Shown: one piece after another, positions 42,953 through 51,738 of the stretch
Layout of the letters: each line of letters begins with the position of its first letter
Position numbering within the stretch: the first letter of the stretch is position 1
DNA from: Mucilaginibacter pineti
GTDB lineage: Bacteria > Bacteroidota > Bacteroidia > Sphingobacteriales > Sphingobacteriaceae
Assembly: GCF_900101875.1 (NCBI RefSeq)
Contig: NZ_FNAI01000004.1
Location: forward strand, 62,001 to 126,000
Direction: 5' to 3'
DNA: 64,000 nucleotides
Translations under genes and position numbers: made by a program
The notes under the pieces: generated by a model
Database searches by the model: none
The model's input: only the letters and a program-made list of their open reading frames with translations
Told to the model about the DNA's origin: nothing

Positions 42953-44506
42953 ATGCAAGAAACAACCATTTTATGGGCCGATGACGAAATTGACCTGTTA
43001 AGACCTCATATACTTTTCTTAAGCGAAAAAGGCTATAAAGTAACTACGGTTACCAATGGCAATGATGCTGTTGACGCTTTCAAAGCCGGCTATTTCGACC
43101 TGGTTTTCCTTGACGAAAATATGCCGGGCTTAACCGGACTGGAAACCCTGCAGCAGATCAAAAACATCAACAATGATGTGCCCATTGTACTGATCACCAA
43201 AAACGAGGAAGAGTACCTGATGGAAGATGCTATCGGTTCAAAAATTGATGATTACCTGATAAAGCCGGTACACCCCAAGCAAATACTGCTTACCATTAAA
43301 AAACTTACCGAAAACAAACGCCTGGTTACCGAAAAAACAACCATGGCCTACCAAATGGATTTCCGTACGCTGGGCATGACGCTGAACGATAACCTAAGCC
43401 ATCAGGAGTGGGTAGATGTTTATAAAAAACTCATTTACTGGGAACTTGAGCTTGAAAAACTGGAAGACGCCGGGATGCACGAGATCCTTACACTGCAAAA
43501 AGCCGAAGCCAATGTTCAGTTTTGCAAGTTTATTGAGCGTAACTACTTAAACTGGATAAAATACCCGGAGGATGCGCCTACCAGTTCGCCGCAATTGTTT
43601 AAAAAGAAGGTATTCCCTAAACTGGATGGTAAAGGTCCGCTGTTTTTTATACTGATAGATAACCTGCGGTTTGATCAGTTTAAGATCATCAACCCCATTA
43701 TATCAGAATATTTCAGACTGGAAGAGGAAGATACTTACTACAGTATTTTGCCAACAGCAACGCAATACGCACGTAACTCTATTTTCAGTGGCTTAATGCC
43801 TTTGGATATGGAAAAACGTTTTCCAAATATGTGGCAAAACGATGAGGATGAAGGTGGTAAAAACCTGTACGAATCGGAATTTGTTGCCGATCATTTAAAA
43901 CGTGTACTACGCAGGGATTGTAAATACTCGTACCACAAAATTCTGAATATTGACGAGGGCCGGGCACTTAATGAATCTGTAAACAACCTTATGGGCAATG
44001 AGCTTAACGTGGTGGTTTACAACTTTGTTGATATGCTTAGCCATGCCCGTACAGATATGCAGATGATTCGCGAGCTGGCCAGCGATGATGCGGCTTACCG
44101 TTCGTTAACCTTGTCGTGGTTTGAGCACTCGCCGTTATTTGACCTGTTGAAATACCTGGCTTCGAAGCAGGTAAGGGTAGTGATCACAACAGATCATGGT
44201 ACCATCCGCGTTAAAAACCCAAGCAAAATTGTTGGCGATAGGAATACCAACACCAACCTGCGTTATAAACAAGGTAAAAACCTTAACTATAACGCCAAAG
44301 AAGTATTCCACATCCGTAACCCGCACGATGCTATGCTGCCCAAGTTGCACCTGAGCTCCAGCTTTGTGTTTGCCAAGGAGGATAGCTACTTTGTGTACCC
44401 TAATAACTATAACCACTTTGTTAATTTTTATAACGAAACCTTCCAGCATGGGGGCATCTCGTTAGAGGAAATGATCATACCGGTAGTAACCTACGGACCG
44501 AAATAG
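42953..44506 (+). CDS. porX: PorX-type response regulator with PglZ phosphodiesterase domain
   Basis: A 517-residue protein with an N-terminal receiver (acidic Asp10/Asp11/Asp12 region, acceptor Asp54 in VFLDENMPGLTGLETL, Lys in YLIKPVHP). It is joined by a helical linker to an alkaline-phosphatase-like PglZ domain from about residue 220. Metal-site blocks include LIDNLRFDQF, SILPTATQYARNSIFSGLMP and ITTDHGTIRV. PorX proteins control type IX secretion genes and hydrolyse oligonucleotides. That fits the T9SS cargo gene at 1054. No PorY kinase is adjacent. Confidence 0.93.
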   Translation: MQETTILWADDEIDLLRPHILFLSEKGYKVTTVTNGNDAVDAFKAGYFDLVFLDENMPGLTGLETLQQIKNINNDVPIVLITKNEEEYLMEDAIGSKIDDYLIKPVHPKQILLTIKKLTENKRLVTEKTTMAYQMDFRTLGMTLNDNLSHQEWVDVYKKLIYWELELEKLEDAGMHEILTLQKAEANVQFCKFIERNYLNWIKYPEDAPTSSPQLFKKKVFPKLDGKGPLFFILIDNLRFDQFKIINPIISEYFRLEEEDTYYSILPTATQYARNSIFSGLMPLDMEKRFPNMWQNDEDEGGKNLYESEFVADHLKRVLRRDCKYSYHKILNIDEGRALNESVNNLMGNELNVVVYNFVDMLSHARTDMQMIRELASDDAAYRSLTLSWFEHSPLFDLLKYLASKQVRVVITTDHGTIRVKNPSKIVGDRNTNTNLRYKQGKNLNYNAKEVFHIRNPHDAMLPKLHLSSSFVFAKEDSYFVYPNNYNHFVNFYNETFQHGGISLEEMIIPVVTYGPK

Positions 44507-44532
44507 GCCCGACCTATCTAAATAGAAATTAA

Positions 44533-44565
44533 ACGCCTGCTGGAAATATCCGGCAGGTGTTTTTG
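44533..44565 (+). terminator. Terminator of porX
   Basis: Stem ACGCCTGCTGG (44533-44543) with CCGGCAGGTGT (44550-44560), including two wobble pairs, and a TTTTG tail. It lies 27 bp past the stop. Confidence 0.85.
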
Positions 44566-44610
44566 TTAGAGGCTATTTGAAATTTGATTTATTTAAGTTA
44601 ATAAAGAATT

Positions 44611-44741
44611 TCATTGCCGCTGACTTCAGTCAACGGATAATGGTCGTAAACCGTGGCTTTAGCCCAAATGCCACCTTGATAATTGGGCTGAAGCCCGCAA
44701 TAATGTTTTCCAGTACCGTTGACTAAAGTCAACGGCAATGA
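44611..44741. repeat. Inverted-repeat element, family D, copy 2
   Basis: Ends TCATTGCCGCTGACTTCAGT (44611) and ACTAAAGTCAACGGCAATGA (to 44741) are near-perfect inverted copies. Inside, GGCTTTAGCCCAAAT faces ATTGGGCTGAAGCCC. Matching words occur at 17406-17567. It occupies the gene-less stretch 44507-44837 (331 bp) together with the porX terminator and the hisS promoter. Confidence 0.8.
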
Positions 44742-44825
44742 ATAACGTTCATTTTAAAAAGGCTTCTTAGTTATGACTGTTATGCGGCTTCCTCAAGTAG
44801 CTATAACACATAATTTGCTTTTTTG

Positions 44826-44833
44826 TACATTTG
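44826..44833 (+). promoter_or_regulatory. -7 promoter element (TACATTTG) of hisS, close to the ATG
   Basis: An exact TAnnTTTG match with 4 nt before the ATG at 44838. An upstream in-frame ATG at 44823 lies ahead of this element and would not be in the transcript. Confidence 0.6.
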
Positions 44834-44837
44834 CGGC

Positions 44838-46211
44838 ATGGCATCCATCAAACCATCCGTACCTAAAGGAACCCGTGATTTTTCACCAACAGAAATGGTG
44901 AAGCGTAACTATATTTTTGATACCATTAAAAGCGTTTTCCGCAAATACGGCTATCAGCAGATAGAAACACCTACGATGGAAAACCTCTCTACCTTAACCG
45001 GTAAGTATGGTGATGAAGGCGATAAACTGATATTTAAGGTGCTGAATAGCGGCGATTATTTGGCTAAGGTAAGTCCCGAAAAGATGGCGGATAAAAACTC
45101 AAATCTATTAACTTCCGAGATTTCCGAGAAAGCCCTCCGTTACGACCTCACCGTTCCCTTTGCCCGTTACGTAGTACAACACCAAAATGAAATAACCTTT
45201 CCGTTCAAGCGTTTCCAGGTGCAGCCGGTTTGGCGTGCCGACAGGCCGCAGCGCGGTCGTTACCGTGAGTTTTACCAGTGCGATGCCGATGTGGTCGGCT
45301 CGGCTTCATTACTGAACGAAGCTGAGTTTATATTGATATATGACGAGGCTTTAGGTAAGCTTGGCTTAAAGGATTTTAGCATAAAAATAAATAATAGAAA
45401 AATTCTATCAGGAATTGCGCAGATTATAGATAAAGCTGATAATATCATTGATCTGACTGTAGCCATTGATAAATTAGATAAGATCGGGCTGGATGGCGTT
45501 ACCAAAGAATTGCTTGAACGCGGCTTTACAGCAGAAGATATAGAGAAAATTAAGCCGGTTATTTTGCTGCAGGGTACCAATACCCAAAAGCTGCAAAGCC
45601 TGCGCGAAGCCTTAGCCGGATCGGAAATTGGGTTAAAAGGCTGCGACGAAATAGAAGAAGTATTTGGCTACATCAAAAACTGTCCCCTGCAAACCGCCAC
45701 GCTGGAACTGGATATTACCCTGGCCCGCGGACTTAACTATTACACCGGCGCCATCTTCGAAGTAAAATCAAACGAAGCTGTTATGGGCAGTATTGGCGGC
45801 GGCGGTCGTTATGACGATTTAACCGGCATGTTTGGTTTGAGTGGCCTAACAGGTGTAGGTATTTCCTTTGGTGCCGACAGAATCTATGATGTGCTGGAAG
45901 ACCTTAAACTTTTCCCCCCAGCTACCACCCAAAGTACCCAGGTGCTTATTTGCAATTTCGATAAAGAAGGTGAAACCTACGGCTTGCCGTTATTGCAGCA
46001 GCTTCGCCGCCAAAACATAAATACGGAGCTGTACCCCGCCGGCGCCAAGATCAAAAAACAGCTCGATTACGCCAACAATAAAAACATTCCCTACACGGTA
46101 GTTATAGGCAGCGACGAAATGCAAAGCGGCTTATTAACTTTTAAAAACATGCTTACCGGCGTACAGGAAAAACTTACGGTTACTGAGATTGTAGGATATT
46201 TTACAAATTAA
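44838..46211 (+). CDS. hisS: Histidyl-tRNA synthetase
   Basis: A 457-residue class II synthetase. Motif 1 region is PKGTRDFSPTEM; motif 2 is RPQRGRYREFYQCDADVVG; the histidine-binding block is LARGLNYYTGAIFEV; motif 3 is GISFGADRIYDVL. The anticodon-binding domain starts near QVLICNFDKEG. All are in the family order at a normal length. The start MASIKPSVPKG at 44838 is chosen on promoter position. Monocistronic. Confidence 0.97.
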   Translation: MASIKPSVPKGTRDFSPTEMVKRNYIFDTIKSVFRKYGYQQIETPTMENLSTLTGKYGDEGDKLIFKVLNSGDYLAKVSPEKMADKNSNLLTSEISEKALRYDLTVPFARYVVQHQNEITFPFKRFQVQPVWRADRPQRGRYREFYQCDADVVGSASLLNEAEFILIYDEALGKLGLKDFSIKINNRKILSGIAQIIDKADNIIDLTVAIDKLDKIGLDGVTKELLERGFTAEDIEKIKPVILLQGTNTQKLQSLREALAGSEIGLKGCDEIEEVFGYIKNCPLQTATLELDITLARGLNYYTGAIFEVKSNEAVMGSIGGGGRYDDLTGMFGLSGLTGVGISFGADRIYDVLEDLKLFPPATTQSTQVLICNFDKEGETYGLPLLQQLRRQNINTELYPAGAKIKKQLDYANNKNIPYTVVIGSDEMQSGLLTFKNMLTGVQEKLTVTEIVGYFTN

Positions 46212-46233
46212 ACTACTTTACAAATTTATACCT

Positions 46234-46313
46234 ATTGTCATCCTGAGGAACGAAGGATCTATTCGCAGACTTACATATCATATATTAGATTCTTCGTTCC
46301 TCAGAATGACAAT
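46234..46313. repeat. Dispersed repeat, family C, copy 3
   Basis: ATTGTCATCCTGAGGAACG (from 46234) faces TTCGTTCCTCAGAATGACAAT (to 46313), a near-perfect hairpin. It lies between convergent hisS and the sigma-factor gene and could serve as a terminator-like structure for both. Confidence 0.85.
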
Positions 46314-46376
46314 GTCTATTAGAGATTGCTTCGTCGTTCCTCCTCGCGCGGACAATTATAGGATAGCTACTACTAT

Positions 46377-46943
46377 CTAAAAGAAAAACAAGTAAGTAAC
46401 GTGTTTCAAGGTTCGGCGTAGTTTTTCAAGTGCTATGCTTACCTGCCGCTCCACCGTTTTTGGCGATATATTAAGTTGGGCGGCAATCTCCCGGTACTTG
46501 AGGTCGCTAAAGCGGCTAAGTACAAATATCTCCCGGCATTTTTCGGGCAGGGTATCTATGGCCGCCTTAATTTGCTGTACCAGTTCCTTTTCTTCGTAGC
46601 CGCTTTCTACGGTACTGCGTACTTCGTCAAATAAATTATTCTTTTCGAGATAGCTAACGTAAAGGTTCTCTATTTTTTGGTGTTTAAGGTAATTAAGACT
46701 GCGGTTTTGTACCATCTTAAAAAGGTACGACCGTACCGAGGTGGAAAACGTGGTTTCATGCCCCCGCTCCCATAAATCTGTAAACACATCTGCAACAATC
46801 TCCTCTGCAACCGAAAGGTCATTCACAAAACGATTGGCAAAAAGCGTAAGCCTGGTATAATAAAGTTTAAATAAAACTTCAAATGCCACGGTATCGCCCT
46901 GTGTAAGTTTGGTAATTAAAATTTCGTTGGCTTGGGTAATCAT
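46377..46943 (-). CDS. ECF-type RNA polymerase sigma factor
   Basis: A 188-residue sigma-70 family protein of the type usually paired with FecR in Bacteroidota. Region 2 is LFKLYYTRLTLFANRFVND and AEEIVADVFTDLWERG. Region 4 is TLPEKCREIFVLSRFSDLKYREIAAQLNISPKTVERQ. It has no anti-sigma gene next to it: the nearest FecR is at 51739, on the other strand, with five unrelated genes between. A TAnnTTTG match (TAAATTTG) lies at 47017-47024 on the minus strand. Confidence 0.93.
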   Translation of the reverse strand: MITQANEILITKLTQGDTVAFEVLFKLYYTRLTLFANRFVNDLSVAEEIVADVFTDLWERGHETTFSTSVRSYLFKMVQNRSLNYLKHQKIENLYVSYLEKNNLFDEVRSTVESGYEEKELVQQIKAAIDTLPEKCREIFVLSRFSDLKYREIAAQLNISPKTVERQVSIALEKLRRTLKHVTYLFFF

Positions 46944-47121
46944 TTATTCATGCGATGAATTAAAATGCGTTACTTTTTAAAAACTTTTAACAAGTTAGAT
47001 AAAAAACTTTAAGCTTCAAATTTAATATGGAAATAATGTTAAAGTAACCTTTATTATTCTGTAGTTGGGTAGCATGCCAAAATAAATTTTTAAATAAATT
47101 TGCGCATTGAATGGTTGCGTT

Positions 47122-47147
47122 TATATTTGCAATCAAACGGTTGCAAA
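47122..47147 (+). promoter_or_regulatory. -7 element and candidate operator of the ArsR gene
   Basis: TATATTTG (47122-47129) is an exact -7 match, 20 nt before the ATG at 47150. It overlaps the left half of an inverted repeat, TTTGCAA (47126-47132) and TTGCAAA (47141-47147). A repressor bound here would cover the promoter, as expected for an autoregulated ArsR protein. Confidence 0.5.
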
Positions 47148-47149
47148 TT

Positions 47150-47455
47150 ATGAGAAGAGATATTTTTCAGGCCATTGCCGATCCTACCCGCAGGGCTATC
47201 CTGAGTTTGCTGGCTTTACAGGCCATGACGCCCAACGCCCTTGCCCAACATTTTGACAGCACCCGGCAGGCTGTATCTAAACATATACAAATCCTTACCG
47301 AGTGCGAGGTGCTTAACCAGGAGCATATTGGCAGGGAGATCCATTACCATGTAAATCTCCAAAAAATGAAAGAAATAGACCATTGGCTTGAAGGCTTCCG
47401 CAAACTGTGGGAAGACAAGTTTAACCAGTTAGACGATTTATTAAATAACCTTTAA
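47150..47455 (+). CDS. ArsR-family transcriptional regulator
   Basis: A 101-residue winged-helix protein starting [21 protein letters not shown], the classic opening of the subgroup paired with SRPBCC proteins. The recognition helix is in [19 protein letters not shown], followed by a wing with [17 protein letters not shown]. No Cys metal site is present, so it is probably not a metal sensor. The frame is open upstream by 13 codons, but that stretch contains the promoter. The SRPBCC gene follows 9 bp later. Confidence 0.93.
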   Translation: MRRDIFQAIADPTRRAILSLLALQAMTPNALAQHFDSTRQAVSKHIQILTECEVLNQEHIGREIHYHVNLQKMKEIDHWLEGFRKLWEDKFNQLDDLLNNL

Positions 47456-47464
47456 CAAACAATT

Positions 47465-47953
47465 ATGAAAAACGAAACAATCATTAGCAAAGACCTGGCT
47501 AATAAAAAACTTCACATCACCCGTCATTTTGCCGCCCCGGTAGCAAAAGTATGGAAAGCCTGGACAGAGAGCGAGCTATTAGATAAATGGTGGGCGCCAA
47601 GGCCGTGGAAAGCCGAAACAAAATCCATGGATTTTACAGAAGGCGGCTTCTGGCTTTATTGCATGGCTGGTCCCAACGGCGAGCGTTCATGGTGCCGGGT
47701 AGATTTTACGAAGATTGATGCCGGAAAAAGTTTTTCGGCCGTAGCCAGCTTTTGTGATGAAGACGGTAACCTTATCAGCGATTTCCCTAAAATGTATTGG
47801 TTAAACGTTTTTGAACCTGCAGAAACAGGGACGAAACTTGAAGTGGACCTGAGCTTTGATAGTGAAGCCGATCTTGAAAAAATTGTTGCCATGGGCTTTG
47901 AAGCAGGCTTTACTATGGGGCTTGGTAACCTTGACGAATTGCTTGAAGCATAG
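47465..47953 (+). CDS. SRPBCC/AHSA1-family protein
   Basis: A 162-residue START-like ligand-binding protein. It opens with HITRHFAAPVAKVWKAWTESELLDKWWAPRPWK, the hallmark of the AHSA1 (activator of Hsp90 ATPase-like) family, and closes with GFTMGLGNLDELLEA. It has no catalytic residues that can be assigned. It forms a two-gene operon with the ArsR regulator. That pairing is common, but the ligand is rarely known. Confidence 0.93.
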   Translation: MKNETIISKDLANKKLHITRHFAAPVAKVWKAWTESELLDKWWAPRPWKAETKSMDFTEGGFWLYCMAGPNGERSWCRVDFTKIDAGKSFSAVASFCDEDGNLISDFPKMYWLNVFEPAETGTKLEVDLSFDSEADLEKIVAMGFEAGFTMGLGNLDELLEA

Positions 47954-47980
47954 TAATTATATACCTCTTATAATTTTAAC

Positions 47981-48014
47981 AACGGCCGGTTCAGCAATGA
48001 GCCGGCCGTTTTAT
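47981..48014 (+). terminator. Terminator of the ArsR-SRPBCC operon
   Basis: Stem AACGGCCGG(T) (47981-47990) with (G)CCGGCCGTT (48001-48010), a 10-nt loop and a TTTT tail. It is near the converging TlpA-like gene and may serve it too. Confidence 0.85.
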
Positions 48015-48049
48015 AGCTCATGATGTTATGCAAATAAGTTAATGATTTG

Positions 48050-49270
48050 CTACAAATTTCCCTGATTGGTGTACAGTACCATGATCCTGATTTTACGGCG
48101 TGTTTTTTCAAGCCTGAAGCCAATATCATCAATGGATTTCAGGAGGCCTTCCTTAGTCCGCATCTCTACATTGGTTTTAATATCGTAGCGCCCGGCAAGG
48201 CCGGTTTCATCTATAACCGGCAAGTTAAATTCATTACTGAGGTATAGATCGCTAAAATCGGCCAGGGTAGCACCTTTGCCATCAAAGCCCTGCCCGCTAA
48301 AGCCGTAGGTGAGTGCAGTTAGTTTGGAGGATGGAAGGATGACCTTGCCTTCCTCTTTTAGCTTCAATACATATACATCGGTATTGCGCAGCTCTATCCG
48401 GGCTTTTACCGGCATTGATTGCTGCAGCCTTTGCTGCATAATGATATAAAGACTATCTTTCTGCTCCGGTTTAACCAAAAGGTCAAAACAATATAATAAG
48501 TTTTTGTCCTCATAATTATCATATTTCTTAGTCGAACCTTCGTATACAATTTGTTTTGATGAAACGATTTTATATGCGTCTTGATACATGTTAAGTACCC
48601 CAACATTAAAATAAGTTATCCGTCTGCCACCAAACACACCACTGTTGGGCTTTTTTCCCATGGCTCGATGATCTGTCATATACGAGCGGATGGTGAAATT
48701 ACTGGCCAATAAACTATCTACACCAAACGGGTCTTTATCAGTACTGTTAAGCCTATTCTGTACCTGGCCATTTGATTTTACCTTTTCGCCTTTAATAAGC
48801 CTGTTAATGATTTTGGTATTTACCGAATCTGTTTTTAAAATTGCGACAATTTCATGTTTGGCGTTAACCACAACGCACTGGCCAACATAGGCCAGGTTAA
48901 GCATTTGGTATAAGAGCGAAGCAGTATCAGTAGCAAGCCAAATTTTAGACGGTTTTTTGGCAAGATATTTCTTTATTCTACCAATAGGTTCATTGGATAA
49001 CCCGATCACCTGGATATGCTGGCCGAACTTTGATTGCAGCTTAGCGAGGGAATCCATTTCCGGAATACAGGGGCTGCACCAGGTTCCCCAAAGATTAATT
49101 ACAAATAGTTTGTTAGATTGATACTTGTTTAAGTTCAGTTCTGTAATAGGTGCATTGATAATAGGGCCGATAACAATATTCGGAAATTTGTCGCCTGCTT
49201 TAAGTATATAGTTTTGAGCGCCTGCTTTAATTGCGGTAAGCAGAATAGCGGCTATCAGAAATTTTTTCAT
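48050..49270 (-). CDS. TlpA-like thioredoxin-fold protein with long C-terminal extension
   Basis: A 406-residue exported protein with a signal peptide (MKKFLIAAILLTAIKAGAQ). The thioredoxin fold covers about residues 25-155, with active site WGTWCSPCIPEMDSL. The C-terminal 250 residues have no domain I can name; they are beta-rich with VFGGRRITYFNVGVLN and a closing RLEKTRRKIRIMVLYTNQ. Such TlpA/redoxin proteins with an extra domain are frequent in Bacteroidota and probably handle disulfides in the periplasm. An in-frame ATG eight codons upstream is less likely. It diverges from the kinase gene at 49398. Confidence 0.85.
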   Translation of the reverse strand: MKKFLIAAILLTAIKAGAQNYILKAGDKFPNIVIGPIINAPITELNLNKYQSNKLFVINLWGTWCSPCIPEMDSLAKLQSKFGQHIQVIGLSNEPIGRIKKYLAKKPSKIWLATDTASLLYQMLNLAYVGQCVVVNAKHEIVAILKTDSVNTKIINRLIKGEKVKSNGQVQNRLNSTDKDPFGVDSLLASNFTIRSYMTDHRAMGKKPNSGVFGGRRITYFNVGVLNMYQDAYKIVSSKQIVYEGSTKKYDNYEDKNLLYCFDLLVKPEQKDSLYIIMQQRLQQSMPVKARIELRNTDVYVLKLKEEGKVILPSSKLTALTYGFSGQGFDGKGATLADFSDLYLSNEFNLPVIDETGLAGRYDIKTNVEMRTKEGLLKSIDDIGFRLEKTRRKIRIMVLYTNQGNL

Positions 49271-49386
49271 ATTGTGAATTGTTTTGTGATGCAAAACTGC
49301 TCATCCAAAAAACAAAAACATGTTATAGGATAGGTTAATTTAGGTTATATTATGTTAACACGACCTGGCGATTAAAAGGTAACGAT

Positions 49387-49394
49387 TACATTTG
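49387..49394 (+). promoter_or_regulatory. -7 promoter element (TACATTTG) abutting the kinase ATG
   Basis: An exact TAnnTTTG match with 3 nt before the ATG at 49398. The in-frame TTG at 49392 is part of the element itself. This predicts a leaderless transcript. Confidence 0.55.
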
Positions 49395-49397
49395 ATC

Positions 49398-50903
49398 ATG
49401 CAAAAAAACACCCGGTATATTCTGGCAATATGTATAACCGCTGTTGTAACCGTTTTACTGTTACAGTTTTATTGGATAAAAAACTATTACAAGATTAACC
49501 GATTCACTTTTGAAAAGGAAGTTAACATGGCGTTTGAAGATGCCCTCAAAAAAGAATTTAGTTTGCGTTGCGATACCATACAGCAACTTATTGCAAACAA
49601 GCTAATGGATACAACAGAGTTTAAAATCACCAGTGAATATGATGATAAAAAAAAACGCTACATATACACCGTTGCCAACGCACATAATCTGCATGATAAA
49701 TACCAATCCTCGTCATTTTCTACTAAAAAACTTAATAAAGCACTGTTGCCAAAAGATACGATATTTAGAAGAAAAATAGCCGAAAGCTTTGCCTATGCGA
49801 TGAGAAGCGAGGATCTTGAAAATCATATTGTTTACTACCACACCCAAAATCTCGGAAAGTACGCCGTAGACAATATTGAAAAATACAACTTTGATACTAC
49901 CCGTTTAAGACCTGTATTGATACACTATTTGGCCGAGCGGCAAATTAATGTTCCGTTTAAATTTTATTTACGTGAATCAGACAGCACCTTTAATCGGAGT
50001 CATTTTAATCCCAAGCTAACCAGGCTTTATCCAATCATAACGAAAGCGTATCCAACCTATAAGCAAAACAGTAGTGAACAATATGTAAGAGTACTTTTTA
50101 CAGATCCTTTTTCTTATATAATGGCACAAATGGGTTTAACACTTATTGGTTCAATTTTTTTGATCGCCGTAGTAGCTTCCAGTCTTTTTTATTTGTTGCG
50201 TACGGTATACCGCGAAAAGAAGGTATCTGCCATTAAAAACGATTTTATCAGTAATATCACGCATGAGTTTAAAACGCCAATAGCTACAGTATCGGCCGCT
50301 ATTGAGGCCTTAACCAGTTTTGATGTACTGGACGACCCGGAGAAAACGCGCCGTTATCTCCATCACTCTAAAAACGAGCTGAATCGCCTTTCGGCCCTGG
50401 TTGATAAGGTATTGAATATCTCGCTTTATGAAAACCAGCAGTTTGATATTAAGCCTGAGCATTTAAATGTAGATAATACAATCAGCGCAATCCTCAAGGA
50501 ATGTACCTTAACCAGCGCACGGCCAGTAAAGTACACCTACGTTAATCTATCAGGTGTTACACAAGTTTACGCGGATCAACTCTACTTTCAGCATACCCTC
50601 ATCAATGTGATTGATAACGCTATTAAATATTCAGACAAGCAAATTGATATACAAGTGGAATGCACCCTGCGGCAGGGGCATTTGGTTATTGCCGTTAAGG
50701 ATAGCGGCACTGGCATCAGCGCCGGAAATTTGCCGCATATTTTCGAGAAATTTTACCGGGTCCCATCCAGCCATCACCATACCAAGGGGCATGGACTGGG
50801 GTTAAGCTATGTGAAAAGTATCATTGAAAAACATAAGGGCTGGTGTAAAATGGAAAGTGAATTTGGAAAAGGCAGCACTCTTTATTTAGCCTGGCCGTTA
50901 TGA
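49398..50903 (+). CDS. Two-component sensor histidine kinase (HisKA/HATPase_c)
   Basis: A 501-residue membrane kinase. TM1 is at about residues 7-24 and TM2 at about 245-267, enclosing a periplasmic sensor of about 215 residues without a named domain. The H-box FISNITHEFKTPIATVSA has His289. The N-box is VIDNAIKYSD, and the G-boxes are DSGTGISAGNLPHIFEKFYR and GHGLGLSYVKSI. It overlaps its regulator gene by 4 bp. The pair sits next to the FecR-SusC-SusD genes and may control them, though that is only positional. Confidence 0.94.
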   Translation: MQKNTRYILAICITAVVTVLLLQFYWIKNYYKINRFTFEKEVNMAFEDALKKEFSLRCDTIQQLIANKLMDTTEFKITSEYDDKKKRYIYTVANAHNLHDKYQSSSFSTKKLNKALLPKDTIFRRKIAESFAYAMRSEDLENHIVYYHTQNLGKYAVDNIEKYNFDTTRLRPVLIHYLAERQINVPFKFYLRESDSTFNRSHFNPKLTRLYPIITKAYPTYKQNSSEQYVRVLFTDPFSYIMAQMGLTLIGSIFLIAVVASSLFYLLRTVYREKKVSAIKNDFISNITHEFKTPIATVSAAIEALTSFDVLDDPEKTRRYLHHSKNELNRLSALVDKVLNISLYENQQFDIKPEHLNVDNTISAILKECTLTSARPVKYTYVNLSGVTQVYADQLYFQHTLINVIDNAIKYSDKQIDIQVECTLRQGHLVIAVKDSGTGISAGNLPHIFEKFYRVPSSHHHTKGHGLGLSYVKSIIEKHKGWCKMESEFGKGSTLYLAWPL

Positions 50904-51604
50904 TACAGCAACACGTTTTACTGGTAGAGGATGAGCCGGTACTTGCGGAGATAATCCGCGAAAGCCTGCAATCGCGCGGGTTTGTAATTACGCATACACC
51001 TTCGGCCATCGAAGCCATGGTTCTATATACCCGGCAATCGTATGACATTCTTATCCTGGATGTGATGCTGCCCGATGGCAATGGATTTGCTATTGCCAAA
51101 CAGATCAGGAATAGCGATATAGCCACGCCTATTATCTTTCTTACCTCGCGCTCACTGCCGCAGGATGTGGTGGAGGGTTTTGAAAGCGGCGGGAACGATT
51201 ATTTGAAAAAGCCCTTCAGTTTAGAAGAACTGATCATCCGCATGAAAGCGCTGATGAATAGCAACCGCCTGGCTATCAACATGAACACCGGATCAAAAAA
51301 TAGCCGCCTGGGCGATTATACTTTTCAATATCCTAAAGGAATTTTAAGTTATGCCGGTAATCAGCATGAACTCACTACCCGCGAGTGCGAAATATTGCAA
51401 ATGCTAATTGTTAACCGTAACCAGATGTTGAGCCGTAGTACCCTGTTAATGACCTTTTGGGATAACACCGATTATTTTAGTGGCCGCAGTCTGGATGTTT
51501 TTATTACTAAACTGCGGAAGTATTTAAAAAACGATCCATCAGTAAGTATCCTGAATATACGCGGTCAAGGGTATAAGTTGATCTGCACAATTGATTCCCT
51601 GTAA
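50900..51604 (+). CDS. OmpR-family response regulator
   Basis: A 234-residue regulator. The receiver has acidic residues in LLVEDEP, acceptor Asp54 in LILDVMLPDGNG and Lys in YLKKPFSLEEL. A winged-helix DNA-binding domain covers about residues 135-230 (LTTRECEILQMLIVNRNQMLSRSTLL and RSLDVFITKLRKYLK). It is coupled to the kinase by an ATGA overlap and followed after 134 bp by fecR. Confidence 0.95.
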   Translation: MIQQHVLLVEDEPVLAEIIRESLQSRGFVITHTPSAIEAMVLYTRQSYDILILDVMLPDGNGFAIAKQIRNSDIATPIIFLTSRSLPQDVVEGFESGGNDYLKKPFSLEELIIRMKALMNSNRLAINMNTGSKNSRLGDYTFQYPKGILSYAGNQHELTTRECEILQMLIVNRNQMLSRSTLLMTFWDNTDYFSGRSLDVFITKLRKYLKNDPSVSILNIRGQGYKLICTIDSL

Positions 51605-51738
51605 TCTTAAAAGCAATATAACGTAAGTAATCAACTGATCGGGGGTTGTTCGGGAAGCCGACTTTATTTTATTGAAATTATTTTCTAAACGTTTGAGGGT
51701 GTGGCTACCCTTTAGTTGTCCTTGCATTAATATTAAGG

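Noticed and set aside
44823..44837. Upstream ATG for hisS
   Set aside because: It lies ahead of the TACATTTG promoter element, so it would not be in the transcript; the family N terminus fits the ATG at 44838.
47017..47024. Firm promoter for the ECF sigma factor
   Set aside because: The TAAATTTG match is 74 nt upstream of the start in an AT-rich region, so a chance match is quite likely. It is mentioned only in the gene entry.
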